Assembly (NCBI GenBank): GCA_015272515.1 | Contig: JACYLN010000003.1 | Span: forward strand, 1-33,707 | Direction of reading: 5' to 3' | Source of the DNA: Leptolyngbyaceae cyanobacterium C42_A2020_001 | GTDB lineage: Bacteria; Cyanobacteriota; Cyanobacteriia; Leptolyngbyales; Leptolyngbyaceae | Length of the DNA: 33,707 nucleotides | Translations under genes and position numbers: made by a program | Shown here: piece by piece, positions 1-7,644 of the stretch | How positions within the stretch are numbered: the stretch's first letter is position 1 | How the letters are laid out: each line of letters begins with the position of its first letter | Notes under the pieces: model-generated | What the model was told of the DNA's origin: nothing | Databases searched by the model: none | Seen by the model: only the letters and a program-made list of their open reading frames with translations

Positions 1-48
1 AGCGGGTTTTGGTCCCGCCATTCCTAGGTTCGAATCCTAGCGCCCCAG
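1..48 (+). tRNA. trnQ: tRNA-Gln(TTG), 3' part, cut by the window start
   Basis: The anticodon stem GCGGG (2-6) pairs with CCCGC (14-18) around the loop TTTTGGT, giving anticodon TTG at 9-11, which reads CAA glutamine codons. The T arm is CTAGG / TTCGAAT / CCTAG (24-40). It is followed by the acceptor strand CGCCCCA (41-47) and discriminator G48. No CCA is encoded, which is common in cyanobacteria. The D arm and 5' acceptor strand lie outside the window. Confidence 0.93.
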
Positions 49-144
49 TTGATTTAATTTTGAATAATCTGGAACACTTTAAGTGTTTTGTACTTCAGCC
101 TGTCCTACAAGAACAGCGATCGCGCTTTGCAGTATATAGCTTTG

Positions 145-202
145 GTCAGAACGCTTAGGACAGGAAAAAGTGGCAAAGCCAATGCTGGGTAGGCGTTCTG
201 AC
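145..202. repeat. 10-bp perfect inverted repeat downstream of tRNA-Gln
   Basis: GTCAGAACGC at 145-154 is the exact reverse complement of GCGTTCTGAC at 193-202. The 38-base spacer contains a small TGGC/GCCA hairpin. No T-run follows, so it is not a typical intrinsic terminator. It lies between the tRNA and the transposase remnant and could be an RNA structure or leftover mobile-element end. The rest of 49-326 shows no gene. Confidence 0.4.
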
Positions 203-326
203 TCGCCATAGCCACGTTACAGATGGCTACGGCTATAAATGTTCTAATGATACTGCCTGAGCCACTAAGGAATAGGGATTAAATAAGATCCCGCAATCAG
301 GCAAGGGGGAATAGGCTGACAGTAGC

Positions 327-697
327 ATGAAATTCTCGCAAAATCGATGCAACCCTACTCCCTGGAAATTGAACAATAAATGCGGGGCTTATGGGTTCTT
401 AGCCGAGAAGGAGCGGCGGCGGTATGCGGCAGTAGAAACGTTCAAACTGGGGTGGGGCAGCATAAAATCCATTAACCGACCGGTTGAGTGTGATGATAAA
501 GCGATATTCGCTATGTCTATATTGGCACTTCTCATGACACCTCAGAGTTTGCTTATGAAGCCGTTCGCCAGCGGTGGAATCGACAGGGTTCTCATCAATA
601 TCAAACGGCAGGATCGATTCTCCTGCTTGGTGACGCAGGAGTGATTTTTGAAAGTGTTGAAATGATCAAAGATGGGATGGCACAGGCGAAGACATAA
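327..697 (+). pseudogene. ISAzo13-like transposase remnant (internal deletion and frameshift)
   Basis: Two blocks in different frames resemble ISAzo13-family transposases. In the frame starting at 327, about 390-470 encodes EKERRRYAAVETFKLGWG, like the N-terminal region of that family. A second frame, about 503-640, encodes YVYIGTSHDTSEFAYEAV, then QRWNRQG and SILLLGDAG, like the DDE core where the second catalytic Asp lies. That frame stops at 695-697. The middle of the protein, including the first catalytic Asp, and the C-terminal half are missing. An intact member is over 400 residues; about 110 codons remain here. A 105-codon ORF (327-644) exists but its second half is out of frame with the homologous block. 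The assignment rests on recalled family motifs, not a search. Confidence 0.6.
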
Positions 698-809
698 ACA
701 GGTCTAGAAGTGTTTGTATTGATTCTCAACCAGGTATATCAGACAGGTTGTAAAGTAACTGAGACAAGAGATGTAATTCCGGCTTTTTTCAACTCACAAT
801 CCTTAGGAA

Positions 810-1754
810 TCAAAGTTGTGAATTTGAAAAGTTAACCTTGTGCTGAGCTAAAAATGAGAGAAACGGGGCGCGATCGCTCATGGCAGCTTGAGCACCGACT
901 TTTGTAGTTGCCAATGCGCCAGCCGCACATCCCCAGGTGAGGGACTGTTGTAGCGGTAACCCTTCTACCAGAGCAGCAGCAAATCCTCCAGCAAAGGCAT
1001 CGCCAGCCGCAACGGTATCGATCGCATTGACTGAAAACGCAGGCACAAACAGAGTTACATCTGGCGAAGCGCAGAATACTCCCTGAGCACCGAGTTTGAT
1101 CACAACCGTTTTGACCCCTTGCTGTTGCAGAATAGATGCGGCTTTTGCAGCCGTCTCTGGCGAATTGACCGAAAAACCCACCAGTTGTCCGGCTTCTACC
1201 TCGTTGGGAAGCAGAAAATCAACGAACGGATACAGATCGGCAATGGATTCAACTGGAGCCGGAGCTGGATCGAGCATGACCACAACCCCTGCTGCATGAG
1301 CCGCTTTTGCCGCTGCTTTCACAACTGGAATTGGAATTTCTAATTGCAACATCAGCACCTTTGTCTGAGGAATCTGTTGTTGCAAGCGTTCCACATCCGT
1401 ATCGTTCATTTGAGCGTTGGCTCCCAACACCCCGATGATCTGGTTCTCACCCATATCGGTCACGGTAATGATGGCAACGCCGGAATGGGTGGACCCATCT
1501 ACCATCACACCGCTGATGTCAACTGTTGCCGCTTGTAACGCCGCTAGCAATTCTTGCCCAAACGCATCGCCGCCTACCCGACCAATCATCACAGTGGGAA
1601 TGCCCAACCGCGCGATCGCCACCGCTTGATTTGCGCCCTTCCCTCCAGGCGTAGTGAAAAAGTTGGAGCCGATAATCGTTTCTCCAGGCAATGGCAGGCG
1701 TGGAGTCCGACTCACCAAATCCATATTGAGGCTGCCAAATACAATTACCGACAT
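810..1754 (-). CDS. rbsK: Ribokinase (PfkB family)
   Basis: Phosphorylates D-ribose to ribose 5-phosphate with ATP in the cytoplasm, feeding the pentose phosphate pathway and nucleotide synthesis. The protein is 314 residues, the usual length. The N-terminal PfkB substrate signature GGKGANQAVA begins at residue 37. The C-terminal anion-hole and catalytic signature reads TVAAGDAFAGG, with the catalytic Asp in AAGD as in RbsK proteins. The frame is open upstream to 1817, but the ATG at 1754 is preferred because AAGGAG lies about 7 bases upstream and MSVIVFGSLN is the normal PfkB beginning. It is the last of three minus-strand genes after the NDH-2 and DUF427 genes. No ribose transporter is nearby, so the natural substrate could be a related sugar. 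Confidence 0.9.
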   Translation of the reverse strand: MSVIVFGSLNMDLVSRTPRLPLPGETIIGSNFFTTPGGKGANQAVAIARLGIPTVMIGRVGGDAFGQELLAALQAATVDISGVMVDGSTHSGVAIITVTDMGENQIIGVLGANAQMNDTDVERLQQQIPQTKVLMLQLEIPIPVVKAAAKAAHAAGVVVMLDPAPAPVESIADLYPFVDFLLPNEVEAGQLVGFSVNSPETAAKAASILQQQGVKTVVIKLGAQGVFCASPDVTLFVPAFSVNAIDTVAAGDAFAGGFAAALVEGLPLQQSLTWGCAAGALATTKVGAQAAMSDRAPFLSFLAQHKVNFSNSQL

Positions 1755-1804
1755 CTTAGACTCCTTGTCCGGACGTTCGCGAAACGCCCCTTCAACTGCT
1801 CCTG

Positions 1805-2299
1805 CTACCAGCCCCAACTGCCAGCAGCACCCTTAAATGGGCCCACGATATCGCTTGTAATCCAGCCACCATAAAAATTCCCTGGCTGGGGTTCTACTTT
1901 TTCGCCATCGACATAACACCCATCCATCGGTGCAGGGTAGAAGGCAACATAGTCTTTAATATCTGCAAAGGCATGGGTGGGGTTGGGATAGTACCAGGCA
2001 ACGTTTTCTAACGTTTTCTCTCCTACGGCTACGTTGTAGTAAGCTCCTTGTCCCTTCCACTCGCAGTAAGTTGTGCGCGGGCTTTTCACCAGATACTGCA
2101 TTTGAATGTCGTCTGGTGGGAGGTAGTAAACCGGGGGGTGACTGGTTTCAAGCACTCGCTTAGCGCGGCGCGTATCGGCGATCGCCACACCATTCAAAAT
2201 AATTTGAATATGTTTACTGGTATCTTCTAGACGCGGTGGTCGGGGATAATCCCAAACAGATTCTTGTCCAGGTTGGGGCGGGATACGTTGGGGATGCAT
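1805..2299 (-). CDS. DUF427 family protein
   Basis: The protein is 164 residues from ATG 2299. It has the DUF427 pattern: VYYLPPDDI, then the SPRTTYCEWKGQG segment with the family's conserved Cys and Trp, AWYYPNP, and the YVAFYP strand. The fold is a small beta-barrel of unknown biochemical function. The frame can be extended to a TTG at 2308 that overlaps the upstream NDH-2 stop, but the ATG lies just 5 bases after that stop and is more plausible. Neither start has a strong ribosome binding site, so coupling to the upstream gene is likely. There is no signal peptide, so it is probably cytoplasmic. Confidence 0.82.
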   Translation of the reverse strand: MHPQRIPPQPGQESVWDYPRPPRLEDTSKHIQIILNGVAIADTRRAKRVLETSHPPVYYLPPDDIQMQYLVKSPRTTYCEWKGQGAYYNVAVGEKTLENVAWYYPNPTHAFADIKDYVAFYPAPMDGCYVDGEKVEPQPGNFYGGWITSDIVGPFKGAAGSWGW

Positions 2300-2304
2300 A
2301 GGTA

Positions 2305-3504
2305 TCAAGTCAGACTTTCTAAAACAGACGCGATCGGTTGAGTAATCCAGTTCAAACCGACACGGATTTGATGATCGAGGGTGGGCATTCGGTAAAGATA
2401 GGTGAGACGACGCGCCAAAACCGCAGGTAGCCCTTCCAGAGTAATGCCCAGGCTGGTGAGGGTAGCGTTGTCGGTGCCGAGGGTCATCATTTCACCAAGA
2501 TGGTGATAGCGGAAGGGCAGCAGGGGGCGATTCGTCAGTGATGCCCACAGGTTCCAGCCGACGTAATCGGCTTGCTGAATGGCGACCTGTGCAGTAGAGG
2601 CAACTTGCTGCCCATCGACATCTTTGCAGTCTGCTAAATCGCCAGCAGCAAAGACATCAGGATGCTCAACAACTTGCAGCGTTGGAGTAACAGTAATTTG
2701 ACCGCGTTGATTCTTTTTCAAGGGCAGAGCGGCGATCGCATCGGCAACTTGGGTGCCCACTGTCCACAACACCACCTCGACTGGGATGGTATCTACTGTG
2801 CCTTTGTAGTTCAGCGAAATTGTGTCGGCGGTGATCGCTTCTATGCTGGTATCCAGATCCAGCCAGATGTCCCGATCTTTCAGCGCTTTATCGGCTGCCT
2901 GCCGATTAAATTCTGTTGACGTTCTGAGAATGTGATCGGTAAGTTCAACAATACGAATTCGTCCTCGCTCTTTCAATCGGTCTGCGAGCTTACACGCTAG
3001 TTCAACGCCGCAGTATCCTCCACCCACGATCGCCACCCGAATGCGATCCCGATCTGAGGCTTCCAGCGATCGCAGCCGATCTTCTAAACGATAGGCATCG
3101 GTAACCGTGCGAAACGGTAAGGCATATTCGGCAGCACCCGGCACTTTGTTCAGTGGGGTTTCTCCCCCCATCGCCAACACCAATCGGTCATAAGACAACT
3201 CTGGTCCATCCTGGAGTTGTACTCGCTGTTCTGGTAGATCAATTCCAGCAACAGTGCCCTGGTAAAAGGTCACACCTGTACCCGCCAGCAAGTCTTGAAA
3301 TCGGGGGGCTACTTCCCAGTCTTGCAATTCTCCTGTCATCAGTTCGTACAACAACGGAGCGAAGACAAAGCGATCGCGGCGATCCACCAGCACAATCTCC
3401 GGCTTCTCCTGTTTGGTCCACGGCAATTCACTCAGCCGCAGGGCGGTATAGAGTCCGCCAAAGCCTCCACCCAAAATACAGATACGTGCGGGTTGCTCAC
3501 TCAT
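2305..3504 (-). CDS. ndbB: Type II NAD(P)H dehydrogenase, NdbB-like
   Basis: A single-subunit flavoprotein that moves electrons from NAD(P)H to a quinone without pumping protons. Cyanobacterial NdbB is known as a demethylphylloquinone reductase in phylloquinone synthesis. The 399 residues hold two Rossmann folds. FAD binding is at GGGFGG (11-16), NAD(P)H binding at GGGYCGVE (about 160-170), and the FAAGDLAD segment contacts FAD. The C-terminal part, with a LARRLTYLYRMP segment, probably supplies the amphipathic membrane anchor typical of NDH-2. Length and N-terminal sequence fit the NdbB branch better than the longer NdbA or NdbC, but only a tree would settle this. It is the first gene of a minus-strand group with the DUF427 protein and ribokinase. 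Confidence 0.82.
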   Translation of the reverse strand: MSEQPARICILGGGFGGLYTALRLSELPWTKQEKPEIVLVDRRDRFVFAPLLYELMTGELQDWEVAPRFQDLLAGTGVTFYQGTVAGIDLPEQRVQLQDGPELSYDRLVLAMGGETPLNKVPGAAEYALPFRTVTDAYRLEDRLRSLEASDRDRIRVAIVGGGYCGVELACKLADRLKERGRIRIVELTDHILRTSTEFNRQAADKALKDRDIWLDLDTSIEAITADTISLNYKGTVDTIPVEVVLWTVGTQVADAIAALPLKKNQRGQITVTPTLQVVEHPDVFAAGDLADCKDVDGQQVASTAQVAIQQADYVGWNLWASLTNRPLLPFRYHHLGEMMTLGTDNATLTSLGITLEGLPAVLARRLTYLYRMPTLDHQIRVGLNWITQPIASVLESLT

Positions 3505-3561
3505 AAATACAAAACTCTTCTTGGCTGGTTTCCCCTTCAGGATAGCGAATTCAACCCCGTC

Positions 3562-4200
3562 CTACCGTCCCAAATCCAGTAACTCATTGATAGCATTCGC
3601 GCATTTTTGCGTCACTGCCTCTAACTCTTCCCGTTTGGATGAGGTGGGCGGCATGATTAAATCACCCACTCGCACCGTAATTGGAACTGGGCGCGGCAGG
3701 GCAAACCCTTTTCGAAAAATGGCATGAGTTCCCCACAAACCTACGGGTAGCAGCGGCACCTGGGCTTTGGCAGCAATCATGGCTGCGCCCATTTTGGGAT
3801 CTGTGACTCGTCCATCACGGGTGCGGGTGCCAGTGATAAATACCCCAACCGCCCAGCCCTGTTCCAATGCGGCAAGGGCGGCTCGAATGGCACTGCGATC
3901 GGGCGAGCCACGTTTTACCGGATAAGCCCCATACAAGGTAATTGCTTGCTTCAGAACGGGCACCTGAAACAGTTCCTCTTTTGCCATATATGCCACAGGT
4001 CGCCGCATACAGTTTGACAACAGCGGTGGATCAAAATCGCTGGCATGGTTACTCACAATCACCAATGGGCCGGTTTGAGGAACTTTTTCCGCTCCGTAAA
4101 TTCGCCCTCTAAAGTAAGTATGCAGCGTTGGGCTAACTACCGGCCACTTAAACAGGTGATAGAGGAATAGGCTAGCAAATGGTTCGCGTTCTCTGCCCAT
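3562..4200 (-). CDS. plsC: 1-acyl-sn-glycerol-3-phosphate acyltransferase (PlsC family)
   Basis: Transfers an acyl chain to lysophosphatidic acid to make phosphatidic acid, the precursor of membrane glycerolipids. The 212-residue length is normal. Catalytic block I is NHASDFDPPLL (the HX4D motif). The acceptor-binding block, usually FPEGTRS, reads FITGTRTRDG, so the usual Glu is replaced by Thr. Block IV is VPLLPVGLWGT. It lies after plsX, fabH and fabD on the same strand, a known cyanobacterial grouping, but a 194-base G- and C-rich gap separates it from fabD. The altered acceptor motif leaves open a different acceptor preference. Confidence 0.86.
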   Translation of the reverse strand: MGREREPFASLFLYHLFKWPVVSPTLHTYFRGRIYGAEKVPQTGPLVIVSNHASDFDPPLLSNCMRRPVAYMAKEELFQVPVLKQAITLYGAYPVKRGSPDRSAIRAALAALEQGWAVGVFITGTRTRDGRVTDPKMGAAMIAAKAQVPLLPVGLWGTHAIFRKGFALPRPVPITVRVGDLIMPPTSSKREELEAVTQKCANAINELLDLGR

Positions 4201-4394
4201 AGGGGAAGGGGGGATAAGGGATAGGGGTGGAGAAGGGGGTAGGGGATAGGGGAGGTAATTGATGATTAGTCGTGGGTTGGTGGGTTAGGCAGGTGGGTGG
4301 ATGAAACTCTGCTCACTCGCTCAGTCCCCCACTCCCCCATCTTCCCCATCTCCCTCCACTTTCTGACTTCTGACTCCTATCTCCTGTCTCCTTC
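4201..4394. repeat. Intergenic G-run block facing C-run block
   Basis: On the plus strand 4201-4305 is dominated by GGGG/GGGGG runs separated by A and T, while 4320-4390 is dominated by CCCCC and TCTCC runs. The blocks are roughly complementary, so transcripts could form a long imperfect hairpin, and the G-runs could form G-quadruplexes. It lies between fabD and plsC. No ORF is convincing. Similar low-complexity spacers are common between cyanobacterial genes. Confidence 0.45.
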
Positions 4395-5273
4395 CTAGCC
4401 TGGAATTTCAGTCATGCTGCCGATGTTGACAAGTGCTAAATCGGGACAGGTCCGTTTAATTAAACCTGTTAATACTTTACCAGGACCAATTTCAATAACC
4501 TGTGTGATGCCTTCTTCGGGTAGTTGCAAGGAAATTTCGCGCCAACGGACGGAGCCTGTCATTTGCTGACTCAAGCGCTGTTTCAACAAATCAGCATCGG
4601 TGGCTGGAGTGGGGTCAACGTTTGATAGCACGGGAACCTGTGCAGACTGGAATGCCACAGCATCCAGCACTGTTTGAAATTCTGCGGCGACTTCTTTCAT
4701 TAATGGTGAGTGAAACGCTCCGCTGACGTTGAGTTTGACGGCTCGTTTGGCTTTCACGTTGCTCAGGATGGTTTCTACGGCTTCGGGTGTACCGGAAACA
4801 ACCACCTGTCCGGCATTATTGTCGTTTGCCAGAACAACTCCGGGTGTTTGCTGAAGTTGCTGATTAAGCTGGTCGCGATCGAAGCCGATAAGTGCTGCCA
4901 TTACACCTTTGGAGGTGCTATCCATCAACTCAGCCCGCCGTTTAACCAACGTCAAGCCTGTGGCAAAATCAAATACGCCTGCCGCATACAAGGCTACGTA
5001 TTCTCCTAAACTGTGACCCGCCACAACGTCTGGTTGTGACCCACGGGCTTTAATTTCGTCTACTAGCAGGCTTTCAACGACGTAGAGGCAGGGTTGCGTG
5101 TACAGGGTGCGGGAAAGGGTTTCCTCGCTCTGGCAGACCTCTACGATCGCCCAGCCTAAAATCTCATTCGCTTGGTCAAATTTTGCTTTGGCGTTTGGCA
5201 GTTCTAGCAAATCTATCCCCATGCCAACTGCCTGAGAACCTTGACCAGGAAACACCCATGCGGTTTTAGTCAT
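4395..5273 (-). CDS. fabD: Malonyl-CoA:ACP transacylase
   Basis: Moves the malonyl group from CoA to acyl carrier protein, supplying the extender unit for type II fatty-acid synthesis. The protein is 292 residues from ATG 5273. GQGSQ lies at the N-terminus, the nucleophile elbow is GHSLGEY, malonyl-binding Arg lies in VKRRAELM, and the catalytic His in GAFHSPLM. The frame also permits a TTG at 5288, but MTKTAWVFPGQGSQ is the usual family beginning. It follows fabH by 56 bases in the same direction, as expected for a plsX-fabH-fabD operon. Confidence 0.95.
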   Translation of the reverse strand: MTKTAWVFPGQGSQAVGMGIDLLELPNAKAKFDQANEILGWAIVEVCQSEETLSRTLYTQPCLYVVESLLVDEIKARGSQPDVVAGHSLGEYVALYAAGVFDFATGLTLVKRRAELMDSTSKGVMAALIGFDRDQLNQQLQQTPGVVLANDNNAGQVVVSGTPEAVETILSNVKAKRAVKLNVSGAFHSPLMKEVAAEFQTVLDAVAFQSAQVPVLSNVDPTPATDADLLKQRLSQQMTGSVRWREISLQLPEEGITQVIEIGPGKVLTGLIKRTCPDLALVNIGSMTEIPG

Positions 5274-5329
5274 TTCGCTCACAATCAATCGAACACCGTC
5301 TGACTATTGTACGGGTTCGTGCGATCGCC

Positions 5330-6328
5330 TTATCGTCCCCATTGGAAAACGGCGGCTCCCCAGGTTAAGCCCGCGCCAAAGCCAGAGGCAACGAGGGTTT
5401 CTCCAGGCTGAATGTTGCCCCGACGCACTTCCTCATCCAGCACGAGTGGAATCGACGCAGCGGACGTGTTGCCGTACTTTGCCAAATTACTGACGATCTT
5501 TTCGGGGGGAATTTTGAGGCGATCGCCCACCGCATCCAAAATTCGCTGATTTGCCTGATGCAGTAGTAACCAGTCCACATCGTTTGTCGTGAGATTGGCA
5601 CGGAACAAAGCTTTTTCAATTACTTCCGGCACCCGCCGCACTGCAAAGCGGTAGACCTCTTGCCCATTCATCGTGATCGGGTTAAAGGTGCCGCAACCAA
5701 TGGTCACCGTGTCAACTAAAGATTTCTCAGTTGGTTCGTAATTCAAATTCAAGTAATGGTTTTGGGTGCCGTCACTGCGGAGTTCAAAACCCAGAAGGCG
5801 ATCGCAATCATTGGCTTGCAACACCACGGCTCCAGCCCCATCGCCAAATAGAATGCAGGTGCGGCGATCACTCCAATCCACCCAACGAGACAAAACATCT
5901 GCCCCAATCAGCACAATGTTCTGGTAAACCCCAGTGTGGATATATTGAGCCGCCGTTACCAGCCCAAACACAAAGCCAGAACAGGCAGCAGTCAGGTCAA
6001 ACGCCACAGCCCTGGTTGCGCCAATCTCTGCCTGTACACGACACGCCGTACCAAACAGATCATCGGGTGTGGAGGTTGCCAGCAGGATCAGATCAATATC
6101 GGTAGGGGCTAATCCTGCCATCGCGATCGCAGCTTGCGCGGCTTCGGCTGCTAAGGTCGTCAATGTTTCTGATGGTGCGGCGAGTCGTCGCTGGCGAATC
6201 CCTGTGCGAGAGGCAATCCACTCATCCGACGTTTCCACAATTTGACCGAGTTGGTGATTGTCAAGAGCAGCGGCTGGTGCCGCAGAACCACTTCCCGTGA
6301 TCGCAACTCCTACCCCTGGTTGTTTCAA
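5330..6328 (-). CDS. fabH: Beta-ketoacyl-ACP synthase III
   Basis: Condenses acetyl-CoA with malonyl-ACP to start fatty-acid synthesis. The Cys-His-Asn triad is visible in DLTAACSGFVFG, HQANQRI and KYGNTSAAS. The protein is 332 residues. The start at 6328 is a TTG: no in-frame ATG lies near the N-terminus, a GGAG ribosome binding site lies about 7-8 bases upstream, and the following KQPGVGVAITGSGSAAP matches the beginning of other cyanobacterial FabH proteins. The gene lies 51 bases after plsX and 56 before fabD. Confidence 0.95.
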   Translation of the reverse strand: MKQPGVGVAITGSGSAAPAAALDNHQLGQIVETSDEWIASRTGIRQRRLAAPSETLTTLAAEAAQAAIAMAGLAPTDIDLILLATSTPDDLFGTACRVQAEIGATRAVAFDLTAACSGFVFGLVTAAQYIHTGVYQNIVLIGADVLSRWVDWSDRRTCILFGDGAGAVVLQANDCDRLLGFELRSDGTQNHYLNLNYEPTEKSLVDTVTIGCGTFNPITMNGQEVYRFAVRRVPEVIEKALFRANLTTNDVDWLLLHQANQRILDAVGDRLKIPPEKIVSNLAKYGNTSAASIPLVLDEEVRRGNIQPGETLVASGFGAGLTWGAAVFQWGR

Positions 6329-6379
6329 AGCAATTCTCCATACACTGCTGAAGACTATGTTAGACCGCGATCGTGCAGT

Positions 6380-7429
6380 TCAGGTTTCCGCTGGTTGACT
6401 GCTCACTGCCGATTCCCGACTACCTTCAACATAGTTCGCCCGAATTCGGTCTAAAACCTGATTGTCCACCGCTTCTCTCGCCAATCGAACCGCATTGAAA
6501 ATTGAGGGTGCTTGAGAACTGCCGTGACTAATGATGCAAATCCCATCTACACCCAGCAATAACCCACCACCATGTTCTGCGTGATCAATCCGTTGCTTGA
6601 TGCGCTTCAGGTTGGGCTTCAAAATCGAAACCCCCAACTTCCCGTGCATCCCCTGAGGCAGTTCCTCACGCAAAATCTGTAAAACCACTTCACCAACGGC
6701 TTCCGCGAACTTCAGCAGAATATTGCCCACAAAGCCATCGCAGACGATGACATCGAAATTGCCCGAAAGCACATCCCGCCCTTCCGCATTGCCAATGAAT
6801 GTCATGCGATCGCTTTCTTGCAAAAGCTGATGCGTTCGCAGCGCCAGTTCGTTGCCCTTACTCGGTTCCTCGCCGATATTCAATAAGCCAACTTTGGGAT
6901 CTGATACTCCCAGCACATACTGCGAGTAAATCGAACCCATGACCGCAAACTGCTCTAAAAACTTGGGGCGGCAATCTACATTCGCGCCCACATCCAATAC
7001 AATCACAGGTTTGCCAGCAATCATTGTTGGGAAAACCGCGCCGATCGCCGGACGATCAATTCCCGGTAACCGCCCCAAACGCAGTAGCCCCGCTGCCATT
7101 GCTGCACCAGAATGACCCGCAGATACAATGGCATCCGCTTTCCCTTTCTTCACCAAATCCATCGCGACATTAATTGACGCTTTGGGTTTACGCCGAAGAG
7201 CACTCAATGGCTCCTCGCCCATTTCCACGATATCTTCAGCCGGAACAATTTCTAGCGGCGATGAGGTTGTGTGATGGCGCATTGCGGCTTCGACCCGTTC
7301 CGGATCACCCACCAGCAACACTTCAACTCCCAATTCCTCTCGTGCTCTCAGTGCTCCAGCAACCACTTCACTGGGGGCGTGGTCTCCACCCATGGCATCA
7401 ATTGCAATCCGTGCCCGCGTCGATCCCAT
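6380..7429 (-). CDS. plsX: Phosphate acyltransferase PlsX
   Basis: Converts acyl-ACP to acyl-phosphate, the donor for the first acylation of glycerol 3-phosphate in the PlsX/PlsY route; it works at the membrane surface. The 349 residues start with RIAIDAMGGDHAP, the PlsX signature, and contain SAGHSGAAMAAG and VCDGFVGNILLK, other conserved blocks. It is the promoter-proximal gene of the minus-strand lipid cluster and is divergent from the phospholipase-D-like gene. The roughly 215 bases between them must hold both promoters. No clear ribosome binding site is visible before the ATG. Confidence 0.95.
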   Translation of the reverse strand: MGSTRARIAIDAMGGDHAPSEVVAGALRAREELGVEVLLVGDPERVEAAMRHHTTSSPLEIVPAEDIVEMGEEPLSALRRKPKASINVAMDLVKKGKADAIVSAGHSGAAMAAGLLRLGRLPGIDRPAIGAVFPTMIAGKPVIVLDVGANVDCRPKFLEQFAVMGSIYSQYVLGVSDPKVGLLNIGEEPSKGNELALRTHQLLQESDRMTFIGNAEGRDVLSGNFDVIVCDGFVGNILLKFAEAVGEVVLQILREELPQGMHGKLGVSILKPNLKRIKQRIDHAEHGGGLLLGVDGICIISHGSSQAPSIFNAVRLAREAVDNQVLDRIRANYVEGSRESAVSSQPAET

Positions 7430-7644
7430 CAGTCAGCGTTTGTTAAAAGTCCTACAAAACAAGAGTAGCGTAAGTCGCTTCAACCATTTTTACGTACAAG
7501 GTGATCTCTGCCTAGCCCGTCCTCTACTTTTTTTGGGAGGAATTTGCCATATACAGGCAAAATTAAAAATTTTGCGAATCCTTAATATTAATTTTAGATC
7601 TTATAGGGGCATTTTATAGATGAACCTTTGCATTTATTCTTGCT

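Noticed and set aside
327-644. Intact 105-residue hypothetical gene
   Set aside because: Its second half is out of frame with the transposase-like block that continues past its stop, so it is better read as a pseudogene.
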